From assembly GCF_014656215.1 (NCBI RefSeq), contig NZ_BNBZ01000016.1:120758-184757 (forward strand): a stretch of 64,000 nucleotides of DNA, given 5' to 3'. Shown here one piece after another: positions 1 through 7,574 of this stretch. The notes beneath the pieces are model-generated. The model saw nothing but the letters and a program-made list of their open reading frames with translations. It was not told the origin of the DNA and did no database searches. Position numbers and translations under genes: made by a program. Every line of letters starts with the position of its first letter. Position 1 is the stretch's first letter. The DNA is from Streptomyces zaomyceticus (GTDB lineage: Bacteria > Actinomycetota > Actinomycetes > Streptomycetales > Streptomycetaceae).

Positions 1-72
1 GGCGCTCGATCGGCGTTCGACCGGCGTGGGTTCGACCTTCTCCTCGTCGTTCTCTCCGCCCGAAAGAGACAC

Positions 73-570
73 ATGCCTCTCACGCCCAGCCGTGAGTCCG
101 CGCTGTCCGTGCGCCGGACCACGGCCGACGACCCGTTGGCGCGCCCGCTCCTCGACGAGCTGGCGCACGAGTACACGACCCGTTACGGCTCCGCGCACGA
201 CCTGAGCCGCTATCCGGCGGAGGAGTTCGCCCCTCCGCACGGCGCCTTCCTGCTCCTTCTGGAACAGGGCAGGCCCGTCGCGGGCGGCGCCTACCGTCGC
301 TACGACGACCGCACCGCCGAGCTGAAGCGGATCTGGACCCACTCGGCGCACCGCAGGCGCGGCCTCGCCCGGCGCGTCCTGACCGTGCTCGAACGTGAGG
401 CCGCCGCCCGCGGCTACTCCCGCATCTATCTGACGACCGGGCCGCGCCAGCCCGAGGCCAGGGGCCTCTACCTGGCGAGCGGCTACCGCCCGCTCTTCGA
501 CGTGTCCGCCGATCCCGAGTCGATCGGCCCGCTGCCGTTCGAGAAATTCCTGGAGAACTCGAAACCATGA
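73..570 (+). CDS. GNAT family N-acetyltransferase
   Basis: A 165-residue single-domain GNAT protein, expected to transfer an acetyl group from acetyl-CoA to an unknown amine in the cytoplasm. The acetyl-CoA pyrophosphate loop is visible as HRRRGLARRVL near residue 95, followed by the late strand/helix LTTGPRQPEARGLYLASGY typical of the fold. The ATG at 73 has only a weak purine-rich site (GAAAGAGA) upstream. Its stop overlaps the ATG of the next gene (ATGA at 567-570), so the two are probably translated together. The substrate cannot be predicted, and the left neighbour lies outside the window. Confidence 0.85.
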   Translation: MPLTPSRESALSVRRTTADDPLARPLLDELAHEYTTRYGSAHDLSRYPAEEFAPPHGAFLLLLEQGRPVAGGAYRRYDDRTAELKRIWTHSAHRRRGLARRVLTVLEREAAARGYSRIYLTTGPRQPEARGLYLASGYRPLFDVSADPESIGPLPFEKFLENSKP

Positions 571-1544
571 CCACGCGCACGCGCCCCGGCACCGCTCGCA
601 CCACCGTCGTCTTCGCCCTGATCACCGGCGCCGCACTCGCCCTCACCGCCTGCTCCGGGGGCGAACCCGCGACCGCCCCGGCCGGCGCCTCGGGCGCGCC
701 GGGTCCGGCGAAGGGCGCGCTCCCGAGCGAGGACGTCGTGTCGGCGGTGAAGAAGAACGAGGCGGCGGCGAAGCTGCTTCCGGCCGATGTACGGCAGCGG
801 GGCAGCTTCACGGTCGCCTCCTCCGTCGCCTCCCCGCCCAGCTCGACCTATCTGGCCGACGGCAAGACCGTCGTGGGAGTGGACGCCGACTTCTCCGCGG
901 CCGTGGCGAAGGCCCTGGGCCTCGAGGTGAAGCGCGAGGTGGTCGGCTTCGAGGCGATCCTGCCGGCGCTGGGCAGCGGCAAGTACGACGTGGGCACCGG
1001 GAACTTCGGGGTGACCGAGGAGCGGCGCAAGACCATCGACTTCGTGACGTACATCAACGACGGCCAGGGCTTCGCGAGCCGGGCGGACAGCCCGTTGAAG
1101 GCGGTCACCGACCTCACGCAGCTGTGCGGTCTGAAGGTGGCCGTGAACGCGGGCACGACCTTCGAGCAGTCCCTGGAGAAGAACAAGGGCCGGTGCGCGG
1201 AGGCGGGCAAGAAGCCGTACGAGGTGAGCGTCTTCAGCGAGGCGGGGACGGTCTGGATGTCGCTCCAGCAGGGCCGCAGCGATGTCACGATGAGCACGAT
1301 CAACGGTCTGCGGTACGCGGTGACGCAGCAGAAGGGCGTGAAGTTCCTCAACGAGTACCGGCGGCTCGACGTGGGCTTCGCCTTCAAGAAGGGCACGCCG
1401 CTGGCGCCCGCCTTCCAGGCGGCGGTGAACGGCCTGAAGGCGGACGGGACGTACGACCGGATCCTGAAGAAGTGGGGGGTGACGGGCTCGGGCATCGCGA
1501 AGTCGCAGATCTCCCCGCCGGAGCTCCCGTCCCCGGAGAAGTAG
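567..1544 (+). CDS. Amino-acid-type ABC transporter substrate-binding lipoprotein (SBP_bac_3)
   Basis: A 325-residue lipoprotein that should capture a polar amino acid or similar solute outside the membrane. The N-terminus has a hydrophobic signal ending in lipobox LTAC with the lipidated cysteine at residue 29. The mature part has the bacterial extracellular family 3 layout: VVGVDADFSAAVAKALGL, then the loop TGNFGVTEERRKTIDFV and the second lobe beginning LKVAVNAGTTFEQSLE. No permease or ATPase follows on this strand, so its partners are elsewhere or left of the window. It is translationally coupled to the GNAT gene by ATGA overlap. Confidence 0.88.
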   Translation: MTTRTRPGTARTTVVFALITGAALALTACSGGEPATAPAGASGAPGPAKGALPSEDVVSAVKKNEAAAKLLPADVRQRGSFTVASSVASPPSSTYLADGKTVVGVDADFSAAVAKALGLEVKREVVGFEAILPALGSGKYDVGTGNFGVTEERRKTIDFVTYINDGQGFASRADSPLKAVTDLTQLCGLKVAVNAGTTFEQSLEKNKGRCAEAGKKPYEVSVFSEAGTVWMSLQQGRSDVTMSTINGLRYAVTQQKGVKFLNEYRRLDVGFAFKKGTPLAPAFQAAVNGLKADGTYDRILKKWGVTGSGIAKSQISPPELPSPEK

Positions 1545-1561
1545 ACACCGGAGGGACCCGG

Positions 1562-1654
1562 CCTCCGGCGGGGACGGGACCCCGAGACCTGGTCCCCGGC
1601 GGGGACCGGACCCCGGGGCCTGGCCTCCGGCAGGGACGGGACCCCGGGGCCTCG
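1562..1654. repeat. Three tandem 31-bp repeats
   Basis: Units at 1562-1592, 1593-1623 and 1624-1654 share the pattern CCTCCGGCGGGGACGGGACC with a few substitutions, plus a partial fourth copy from 1655. They sit just after the stop of the binding-protein gene. From 1690 to 1745 two looser copies of a GCCCGCGAGGG motif follow. No gene is supported in 1545-1808. Confidence 0.8.
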
Positions 1655-1750
1655 CCTCCGACCGGGGCGGACCTCGTCCTGGCCGCGAAGGGGGAGGGCC
1701 GGCGCCGCCCGCGAGGGGGAAGGGTCGGCACAGCCCGCGAGGGGTGAGGA

Positions 1751-1793
1751 CCGGCGCCGGCCGGAAGGGGGTCCCCCCTCCGGCCGGCGCCGG
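1751..1793. terminator. Bidirectional hairpin between convergent genes
   Basis: A near-perfect 20-bp stem with one A-C mismatch and a 1-nt apex (practical loop 3-5 nt): CCGGCGCCGGCCGGA pairs with TCCGGCCGGCGCCGG. It has no T-tract, as is common in Streptomyces. It lies between the binding-protein gene (plus) and the DUF5685 gene (minus) and can serve both. Confidence 0.7.
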
Positions 1794-1808
1794 ACGTCGG
1801 ACGGGCCG

Positions 1809-3053
1809 TCAGCCGTCGCAGGGGCAGCAGCAGTCGCAGCCGCCGCAGTCACCGCTGCCGCAGTCGCAGTTCTGGCAGCAGCCCTCGCGCTTCTTGCGGG
1901 ACCAGGGCCCCTCGTACTCCCTGGCACAGCAGATCTGGCAGGTGCAGAAGAGCCAGGTGAACATGGCGCACCCGGCGAGGAAGCCGCGCGGCTTGGGTGC
2001 CTGCGGGGCGCCGCCGCCGAACTGCGGCGGCAGCCCGCCGAAACCTCCCGAGCCGCCGGCGCCACCGCCGTAGGGGTTCCCGCCACCGCCGTGGGGGTGC
2101 CCGCCGCCGTGCGGGTTGTACGGGCCCGGGGCCCCGCCCCCGTACGGATTGCCCGGCACCGGACCCTGGCCCGGCCCCGGCGTTCCGTGGGCGCAGGTCG
2201 TCGTGCCGAAGGCGCGGTCCACCGAGGTGCGCAGCTCGTGGGCGAGCAGCACGTGGACGAGCTTGCCGTCGGTGAACTCGGCGTCCCGCAGCGCGAGGCG
2301 GATGCCGTGCAGGGCGTCGTCGGCGAGCCGCCGGGCCTCCATGCGGGAGGTGCCGGTCGCGGTGAGCGGGTTCCAGGCGCCGCTCTCCGCGTCGGCGGTC
2401 TGGTCCTCGACGGCGTCCAGGAGATGGGCGAGGCGGCCGAAGAGCCGGCCCGCCTCGGCGAGCGGCTCCGCGTTCTCCGGCCGTCCGGCCAGGACGGCGG
2501 TGTGCGCGAAGGCGGCCGCGGTGGCGGTCTCGGTGGGTTCGGTGACGGCGAGCAGGGGGGTGCCGGGTCCGGCGAGTGCCTCGATGCCGGTCTGGCGGTC
2601 GACGGCGTCGACGAGGACGGCGGTGTCGAAGCCGAGGGCGCGGCCCGTCCTGGCGCCGGCCCTGTCCCAGGAACGGGCGACCCGGCGGGCCGCGGCGGCG
2701 ACGGGCCGCCGGGCCAACAGGCCGTCCCGGTCGGCGACGTGGTCCCGTACCTTCGCCGAGGCGAGGACGAGGGAGACGGCGGCGGCGAGCCGGGCGCCCT
2801 CGCCGCGGGCCACGGGCGCGGTGCGCATTCCGCGCAGCGGGCAGGGGCCCGCGGTGCGCCGTCCGCTTGCCACGGCGCCGGTCTGAGCCTCCGTCAGGAC
2901 CGAGACGATGAGCCCGTCGTAGTTGGTGACCACCCGGGCGAACTGCCCGTGGTCGGCGCGAAGTGCCAGGCAGAGGCCGCAGAGGTGGGCCATCCACTCG
3001 GTCTTGAGGCCGTCGGTGAGCCGGTGGGTGCAGGGTCTGACGATTCCGAACAT
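1809..3053 (-). CDS. DUF5685 family protein with Gly-rich linker and Cys-rich C-terminus
   Basis: A 414-residue protein of unknown function. The N-terminus (MFGIVRPCTHRL, then CGLCLALR) matches the actinobacterial DUF5685 family and carries two paired cysteines. Residues about 1-285 are helical and Ala/Arg-rich, about 290-360 form a Gly/Pro/Asn/Tyr low-complexity linker, and the last ~53 residues hold fifteen cysteines in CxC, CC and CCC clusters, suggesting metal binding. The ATG at 3053 is preceded by GGGGGAG. It is divergent from the SepF-like gene. Function is not predictable beyond probable metal or redox binding by the tail. Confidence 0.8.
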   Translation of the reverse strand: MFGIVRPCTHRLTDGLKTEWMAHLCGLCLALRADHGQFARVVTNYDGLIVSVLTEAQTGAVASGRRTAGPCPLRGMRTAPVARGEGARLAAAVSLVLASAKVRDHVADRDGLLARRPVAAAARRVARSWDRAGARTGRALGFDTAVLVDAVDRQTGIEALAGPGTPLLAVTEPTETATAAAFAHTAVLAGRPENAEPLAEAGRLFGRLAHLLDAVEDQTADAESGAWNPLTATGTSRMEARRLADDALHGIRLALRDAEFTDGKLVHVLLAHELRTSVDRAFGTTTCAHGTPGPGQGPVPGNPYGGGAPGPYNPHGGGHPHGGGGNPYGGGAGGSGGFGGLPPQFGGGAPQAPKPRGFLAGCAMFTWLFCTCQICCAREYEGPWSRKKREGCCQNCDCGSGDCGGCDCCCPCDG

Positions 3054-3376
3054 GGACTCCCCCGTGAGTCGTGGATCTGGGCCGGGCTATGGACCGCCGG
3101 GCGGCCTCGCGGCATCGTAGCGAGCAGGCCCGTTCACCCGTACGCGCCCATCGTCACCCTTGTGACCCGACTTTCATATTTTCAGCTACATGGCCCTCCC
3201 CCAGGGCTCGCATACCGCAAGATTCCTGACGATTCGCCAGGAAACGGTGATCACGTTCTGCACCAGTACCGTCACGAATCCCCTGCGCGCCGACTATCCA
3301 CTTGGCGCGCGATCCGCATCATGAAGGACGATAGGGATTGCGGAACCACAAGTGACCGCGCTGAAAGGAGGCGTCC
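3054..3376. promoter_or_regulatory. Divergent intergenic region between DUF5685 and the SepF-like gene
   Basis: About 320 bp without a gene, locally AT-richer than its surroundings (around 3155-3260), as expected for divergent promoters. It contains an inverted repeat GCGCGCC/GGCGCGC with 12-nt spacer near 3286-3312, flanked by AATCCC (about 3275) and GGGATT (about 3335). The SD AAAGGAGG lies just upstream of the SepF-like start. No specific regulator can be named. Confidence 0.45.
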
Positions 3377-3811
3377 ATGGGATCGGTGCGCAAGGCGAGC
3401 GCCTGGCTGGGACTCGTCGAGGACAACGACGAGCGTTACTACGACGACGAGTACGCCGACGGTGCCGAGGGCGGCGAAGCCTGGGTGACGGACCCCCGGG
3501 TCCGGGTCGCCACGGACACCGCCGAGGAGCGGGGCCGCCGGATCGCCACCGTCTCCCCGGACGGATTCCGGGACGCCCGGGGCATCGGCGAGCTCTTCCG
3601 TGACGGCATTCCGGTGATCGTGAACCTGACCGCGATGGAGGGGAACGACGCCAAGCGCGTGGTCGACTTCGCCGCCGGTCTCGCCTTCGGTCTGCGCGGT
3701 TCGATCGAGCGCGTGGCGACGCGGGTCTTCCTGCTGACCCCCGCCGACACCCAGATCGTCACCGGTGAGTCGCACCGGCGCACGCAGGACGGCTTCTTCA
3801 ACCAGAGCTGA
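3377..3811 (+). CDS. sflA: SepF-like cell division protein (SflA-type)
   Basis: A 144-residue SepF paralogue. The start MGSVRKASAWLGLVED resembles the membrane-binding amphipathic helix of actinobacterial SepF. It is followed by an acidic Tyr/Asp linker to about residue 45, and by the SepF core with VIVNLTAMEG, KRVVDFAAGLAFGL and TRVFLLTPAD. It is shorter than the main Streptomyces SepF (around 210 residues), mostly in the linker. SepF links FtsZ to the membrane; the shorter Streptomyces paralogues SflA/SflB have been connected with restricting ectopic branching and septation. The ATG has SD AAAGGAGG seven bases upstream. It is monocistronic and far from ftsZ, which fits SflA by position among der/cmk-side genes; the symbol rests on my recall of that synteny. 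Confidence 0.8.
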   Translation: MGSVRKASAWLGLVEDNDERYYDDEYADGAEGGEAWVTDPRVRVATDTAEERGRRIATVSPDGFRDARGIGELFRDGIPVIVNLTAMEGNDAKRVVDFAAGLAFGLRGSIERVATRVFLLTPADTQIVTGESHRRTQDGFFNQS

Positions 3812-3853
3812 GCGGGTCCGCCGGCCCGGCCGGGCACCACCCGAAGGATCGGG

Positions 3854-5647
3854 TCAGTGCGCCGGACGTCCCGAGCCGGCGGGCTCGATCGCTTCCCGGG
3901 TCGCGGGCACCCGCGGCTCGGACGATTCGGCGAGACCGGAGCGCTCCGCCGCCTCCGTCGGCCTCGGCTGCCGCACCGGCTCGCAGCCCTCCCCCGACTC
4001 GTGCGGCCCGCGCGGCTCGCCCACCCCGCGCCGTCCGTCCGACCCCCGCGGCTCGTCCGGCCCGAAGTCCTCGGCGGACATCGCCTCCACCGCCTCCTCC
4101 ACGTCCACCGGGCACTCCATCACCCGGGGCAGCCGCCGGGCCATCACCGCTCCCAGCAGCAGCAGCCCCGCGCTCACGAAGAGCGTGATGTGCAGCCCGC
4201 CCACGAAGGCGTGCCGGGCGGCCTGGTGCAGCGCCCCGCCGGCCGCGCCGCCGAGCTGTCCGGCGACCTGATAGGCCTCGCCGAGCGAGTTCGCGGCGGC
4301 CCGGCTCGCCTCCTCGGGGACCCCGGGGACCGCGGCGAGCCCGGGAGCGTACGCCGCGTTCATCACACTGCCGAGCAGAGCGGTGCCCATGCCCGCGCCG
4401 AGCTGGTACGAGGTCTCGCCGATCGAGGCCGCGGCCCCCGCGCTCCGCTGGGGCGCCTCGCTGAGCATCGACTCGTACGCCGAGAAGAGCGTGGTCTGCA
4501 GGCCGAAGCCGAGCAGCACGAAGCCCACCGTGAGCAGCAGCGGCCGGTCGTGCTGCCCCATGAAGGTGAGCAGCAGCACCGCGGCGGCGGTGAGGACGAA
4601 GCCCCAGCCCACCATCCGGCGCGGTCCGATCCTGCGCAGGGTGTACGAGCCGGTGGCGCCGGCGGCCATGGCGGCGAAGGTGAGCGGCAGCAGGCGCAGC
4701 CCGGTCTCCAGGGGACTGAGCCCCAGGACCAGCTGGAGGTACTGGACGGCGATCAGCTGCAGACCGACCAGGGCCAGCATGGCGAGCACGATGCAGCCGA
4801 CCGAGGTGGTGAAGGCCGCCCGGGAGAAGAGCCGCATGTCGATCAGCGGGTGGGTGCGCCGCTTCTGCCGCCGTACGAAGAGGACGAGGAGCGCGGCGCC
4901 GAGGAGCAGCGGTCCCGCGGTCGGGAGCGCGAGGATCGGGTCGCCGGCTCCCGCGCGCTTGACCCCGAGGACACAGCCGAGGACACCGGCGGCGGCCATG
5001 AGCGCGCCGAGGACGTCCCAGGGACCGTCGGCGGTTCCCCTTGACTCGGGGAGCAGGCGGCGGCCGAGCGGCAGGATCAGGGCCATCAGCGGAATGTTGA
5101 TGAGGAAGACGGAGCCCCACCAGTAGTGCTCGACGAGGAAGCCGCCGAGGACGGGCCCGGTGGCGGCGCCTATCGCGGCGACGGCCGTCCAGACGCCGAT
5201 GGCGGTGGCACGCTCCCGCCGGTCGGGGAAGACCGCCCGGAGGATGGAGAGCGTGGCGGGCATGATCATGGCGCCGCCGACGCCGAGGAGCACCCGGGCC
5301 CCGATGAGGACCGAGGGTTCGGTGGCGAGCGCGGCGACCGCCGAGGCGATGCCGAAGAGCGCGTACCCGAGGAGGAGGATTCTGCGCCGTCCGACCCGGT
5401 CGCCGAGAGTGCCGAAGAGGATCAGGAGCGAGGCGCAGATCAGGGGGTAGGCGTCGACGATCCAGAGCAGCGCGGTGGAGCTGGGGCGCAGGTCCTCGGT
5501 GAGCGAGGGGATCGCGACGTGAAGGATGGTCGCGTCGAGGGCGACGACGAGAAGGCTGACGCAGAGGACGACGAGAACGACCCAGCGGTTGGCTCCGCCG
5601 CCGGTGGCGCCAGGCGGTCGTGCTGGGGCCGTGTTCGTCCGCGACAT
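3854..5647 (-). CDS. MFS transporter, DHA2 (EmrB/QacA, 14-TM) family
   Basis: A 597-residue proton-driven exporter. The first helix begins WVVLVVLCVSLLVVALDATI, with the family's D-A/T-I-x-x-V/H-A-P pattern near its end, and motif A occurs as GTLGDRVGRRRILLLGY. About fourteen hydrophobic segments fill residues 25-520. The last ~75 residues are hydrophilic, acidic and Ser/Pro/Arg-rich. I use the ATG at 5647 because GGGAGG sits eight bases upstream; a longer frame to 5722 has no such site. The substrate is unknown. No adjacent TetR or MarR regulator is present, although a palindrome lies upstream. Confidence 0.88.
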   Translation of the reverse strand: MSRTNTAPARPPGATGGGANRWVVLVVLCVSLLVVALDATILHVAIPSLTEDLRPSSTALLWIVDAYPLICASLLILFGTLGDRVGRRRILLLGYALFGIASAVAALATEPSVLIGARVLLGVGGAMIMPATLSILRAVFPDRRERATAIGVWTAVAAIGAATGPVLGGFLVEHYWWGSVFLINIPLMALILPLGRRLLPESRGTADGPWDVLGALMAAAGVLGCVLGVKRAGAGDPILALPTAGPLLLGAALLVLFVRRQKRRTHPLIDMRLFSRAAFTTSVGCIVLAMLALVGLQLIAVQYLQLVLGLSPLETGLRLLPLTFAAMAAGATGSYTLRRIGPRRMVGWGFVLTAAAVLLLTFMGQHDRPLLLTVGFVLLGFGLQTTLFSAYESMLSEAPQRSAGAAASIGETSYQLGAGMGTALLGSVMNAAYAPGLAAVPGVPEEASRAAANSLGEAYQVAGQLGGAAGGALHQAARHAFVGGLHITLFVSAGLLLLGAVMARRLPRVMECPVDVEEAVEAMSAEDFGPDEPRGSDGRRGVGEPRGPHESGEGCEPVRQPRPTEAAERSGLAESSEPRVPATREAIEPAGSGRPAH

Positions 5648-5860
5648 GTACGTACCTCCCAGTGAAGCTCTCGCGCTCGGCGGGCCCCGACCAGGGCTTA
5701 TGCCCCTGGGGCGGCCCGGCATCGACGGGCGAGTGAGCCGTCAGCGTACGCGAGTTCAAGCCCCGAGCGCGTGGTGCAGCTCTCACCCCGGCGGGCCTCG
5801 CGGTGTGGCGTACGCCACTCGGGCGGCCCCGTGCGTCGCATGCAATTCCGTACGGACGTC

Positions 5861-5890
5861 TGTTTGAAGCAATTCCCGTGCGTTCAAACA
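5861..5890. promoter_or_regulatory. Candidate operator palindrome in the MFS/PAP2 divergent region
   Basis: TGTTTGAA (5861-5868) and TTCAAACA (5883-5890) form a perfect 8-bp inverted repeat with a 14-nt spacer, in a local AT-richer patch. The architecture suits a dimeric TetR-like repressor. It lies about 215 bp before the MFS start and about 160 bp before the PAP2 start. The rest of the 404-bp gap 5648-6052 shows no gene. Confidence 0.45.
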
Positions 5891-6039
5891 CTCTTCCGGA
5901 ATGACGCCCTCGGCAATAGGACGGAAGGTCATCGGATTTCCTGACGGATGCCTGGAATAGGCCGGTCACTGAGACCTACTCCACATCACATCAACATCAC
6001 GAAGGGACCGGATCGACCGGGTCGGCTTCTCACTCCCTG

Positions 6040-6045
6040 TAACGT
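6040..6045 (+). promoter_or_regulatory. Likely -10 element for a leaderless PAP2-like mRNA
   Basis: TAACGT matches the TANNNT -10 pattern and ends seven bases before the GTG at 6053, so transcription would start at or next to the start codon. No Shine-Dalgarno sequence is present there. This supports GTG 6053 as the start. Confidence 0.45.
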
Positions 6046-6052
6046 CGATTGG

Positions 6053-6934
6053 GTGCGTACCGACATCTTTGCCCGGCTGGACCGGGAGCCGGAACCGCCG
6101 AAGATAGAGGTCCCGCGGATGACCCGCACGCGTCTCGCCCTCTTCGGCGGGACGTCGGCGTTCTATCTCGTCATGGTCGTCGCCGTGCTGCTCTCGACGT
6201 GGCTGGTGACCCTCGACTGGAAGATCATGCTCTTCCGGCCCTACCAGCAGTGGCCGGAGATCCACGGCTTCCTCGACTACTACGTCGTCCTCGGTCAGCG
6301 CGGCCCCACGGCCGTCATGGTGGCCGCGTGGCTGGGCTGGCGCTCCTGGCGCCAGCACACCCTGCGCCCCCTGCTCTGTCTCGGCGCCGCTCTTCTGCTG
6401 CTCAACGTCTCGGTCGGCGCGGTCAAGCTCGGACTCGGCCGCCTCGGCCCCCACTACGCGACTCAGGTCGGCTCCGCCGAGCTCTTCGCGGGCGGCGACA
6501 TATTCCCCTCGGGTCACACCGCCAACGCGGTCGTGACCTGGGGCATCCTCGCGTATCTGGCGACCACTCCGAGGGCCAGGCGCTATCTGTCGGCACTCTC
6601 CGCCGTGGTCGCGCTGGGCGTCGGACTCACCACCGTCTACCTGGGCACGCACTGGCTGAGCGATGTGCTGCTGGGCTGGGCCGCCGGGCTTCTGGTCCTC
6701 CTGGCGCTGCCCTGGTGCGAGCCGGTCCTCGCCGTGGCCGAGTCGTGGATCCTCGCCGCGCGCGACCGGGTACGGGAGCGGCTGCGGGACCGCCGCCGTC
6801 TGGTGCCCTCGCTGCCCGTGGCCTCCGGCGGTCCGCGCCCCGGGTTCTTCCCGCCGCGTCCGGCCGGGTCCGAGGAGCCGGTCCGGGAGCCCGTGGGGGT
6901 GGCCGGCGGCCGCACCCCGGTGACCCGCAGCTGA
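6053..6934 (+). CDS. PAP2-superfamily membrane protein with altered phosphatase motifs
   Basis: A 293-residue multi-spanning protein of the phosphatidic-acid phosphatase 2 fold, which normally dephosphorylates lipid phosphates. Motif 2 is intact (FPSGHTAN, about residue 150) and the H/D of motif 3 are present (YLGTHWLSDVLLG). However, the expected Arg of motif 1 (KxxxxxxRP) is Gly in KLGLGRLGP, and the Ser-Arg opening motif 3 is Thr-Thr. Activity is therefore uncertain. Six or so hydrophobic segments are followed by a basic, Pro-rich cytoplasmic tail. I chose GTG 6053 over an ATG at 5948 because of the TAACGT box. A strong hairpin follows. Confidence 0.75.
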   Translation: MRTDIFARLDREPEPPKIEVPRMTRTRLALFGGTSAFYLVMVVAVLLSTWLVTLDWKIMLFRPYQQWPEIHGFLDYYVVLGQRGPTAVMVAAWLGWRSWRQHTLRPLLCLGAALLLLNVSVGAVKLGLGRLGPHYATQVGSAELFAGGDIFPSGHTANAVVTWGILAYLATTPRARRYLSALSAVVALGVGLTTVYLGTHWLSDVLLGWAAGLLVLLALPWCEPVLAVAESWILAARDRVRERLRDRRRLVPSLPVASGGPRPGFFPPRPAGSEEPVREPVGVAGGRTPVTRS

Positions 6935-6956
6935 CCGCGACGGCACCCCACCGCGT

Positions 6957-6996
6957 ACGCGAAAGGCCCCGACCGGACGGTCGGGGCCTTTCGCGT
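6957..6996 (+). terminator. Strong hairpin terminator after the PAP2-like gene
   Basis: A perfect 18-bp stem (ACGCGAAAGGCCCCGACC with its complement) and loop GGAC lie 23 bases after the stop. There is no T-run outside the stem. It can also stop minus-strand transcription from the I78-like gene. Confidence 0.8.
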
Positions 6997-7048
6997 GCTC
7001 GGGGGCGAGTGCCCCCGGCGCGGTCGGGGCGGGCTCGGGTACGGGTCC

Positions 7049-7264
7049 TCAGCCGATCCAGCAGCGGGTGACGGCGCCGTCCTCGACCTCGAAGTTGATG
7101 CGTCCGACCAGGTACTCCATGGTGATGATCGAGCCCGGCGGCAGGGACCTGACCGTGCGCCAGCCCCGTGTCCTCGCGAGCTGTGCGGCGCCTTCCGCGT
7201 CGAGGCCCACATAGGACTCGGGGGCGTCGCGGGGCGGTTCGGGAGTGCGCGATGTGGGTGCCAT
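7049..7264 (-). CDS. I78-type protease inhibitor-like small protein
   Basis: A 71-residue protein resembling the peptidase inhibitor I78 family: a Gly/Ala helix segment, RGWRTVRSLPPGSIITMEY, VGRINFEVEDG and a terminal tryptophan (CWIG). In the family the loop between the P-G and the N/R-L/I-N strand blocks serine proteases. No export signal is visible, so a secreted inhibitory role is doubtful. The ATG at 7264 is used; a GTG three codons upstream (7273) is an alternative. Its promoter region is shared with the oxidase gene on the other strand. Confidence 0.65.
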   Translation of the reverse strand: MAPTSRTPEPPRDAPESYVGLDAEGAAQLARTRGWRTVRSLPPGSIITMEYLVGRINFEVEDGAVTRCWIG

Positions 7265-7366
7265 GGCCCTCACGTTAGTCCCTTGGCGGTCACGCTTGTG
7301 TCACAAGTTCTCGACATATGTTTGCCCTGCCCGGGGTCACTCGACAGGCCGGTTTCCGGCCGTTTC

Positions 7367-7398
7367 TCCAGTAATTCCTCTCGGCATCCAGTAGTTCC
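7367..7398. promoter_or_regulatory. Direct repeat upstream of the oxidase gene
   Basis: TCCAGTAATTCC (7367-7378) and TCCAGTAGTTCC (7387-7398) are spaced 20 bp apart, about two helical turns. This is a typical arrangement for a regulator binding one DNA face. The 300-bp gap 7274-7574 holds no gene. Confidence 0.4.
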
Positions 7399-7574
7399 CA
7401 CGAAGAGGACACGCGCGTCGATAGAGCACACGCAATTCCCTCTTCCCGTGCCCCCGTGCCGAATTGTCTCGGCGACGCGCGCGCGAGCCGCTCACTCTTC
7501 CCTTACACAATGCTTACGCTGGCCGAACGCCCGGAGACGCGGAGCCGGGAGGACGGCGAGGCGGAGGCAGCGGG

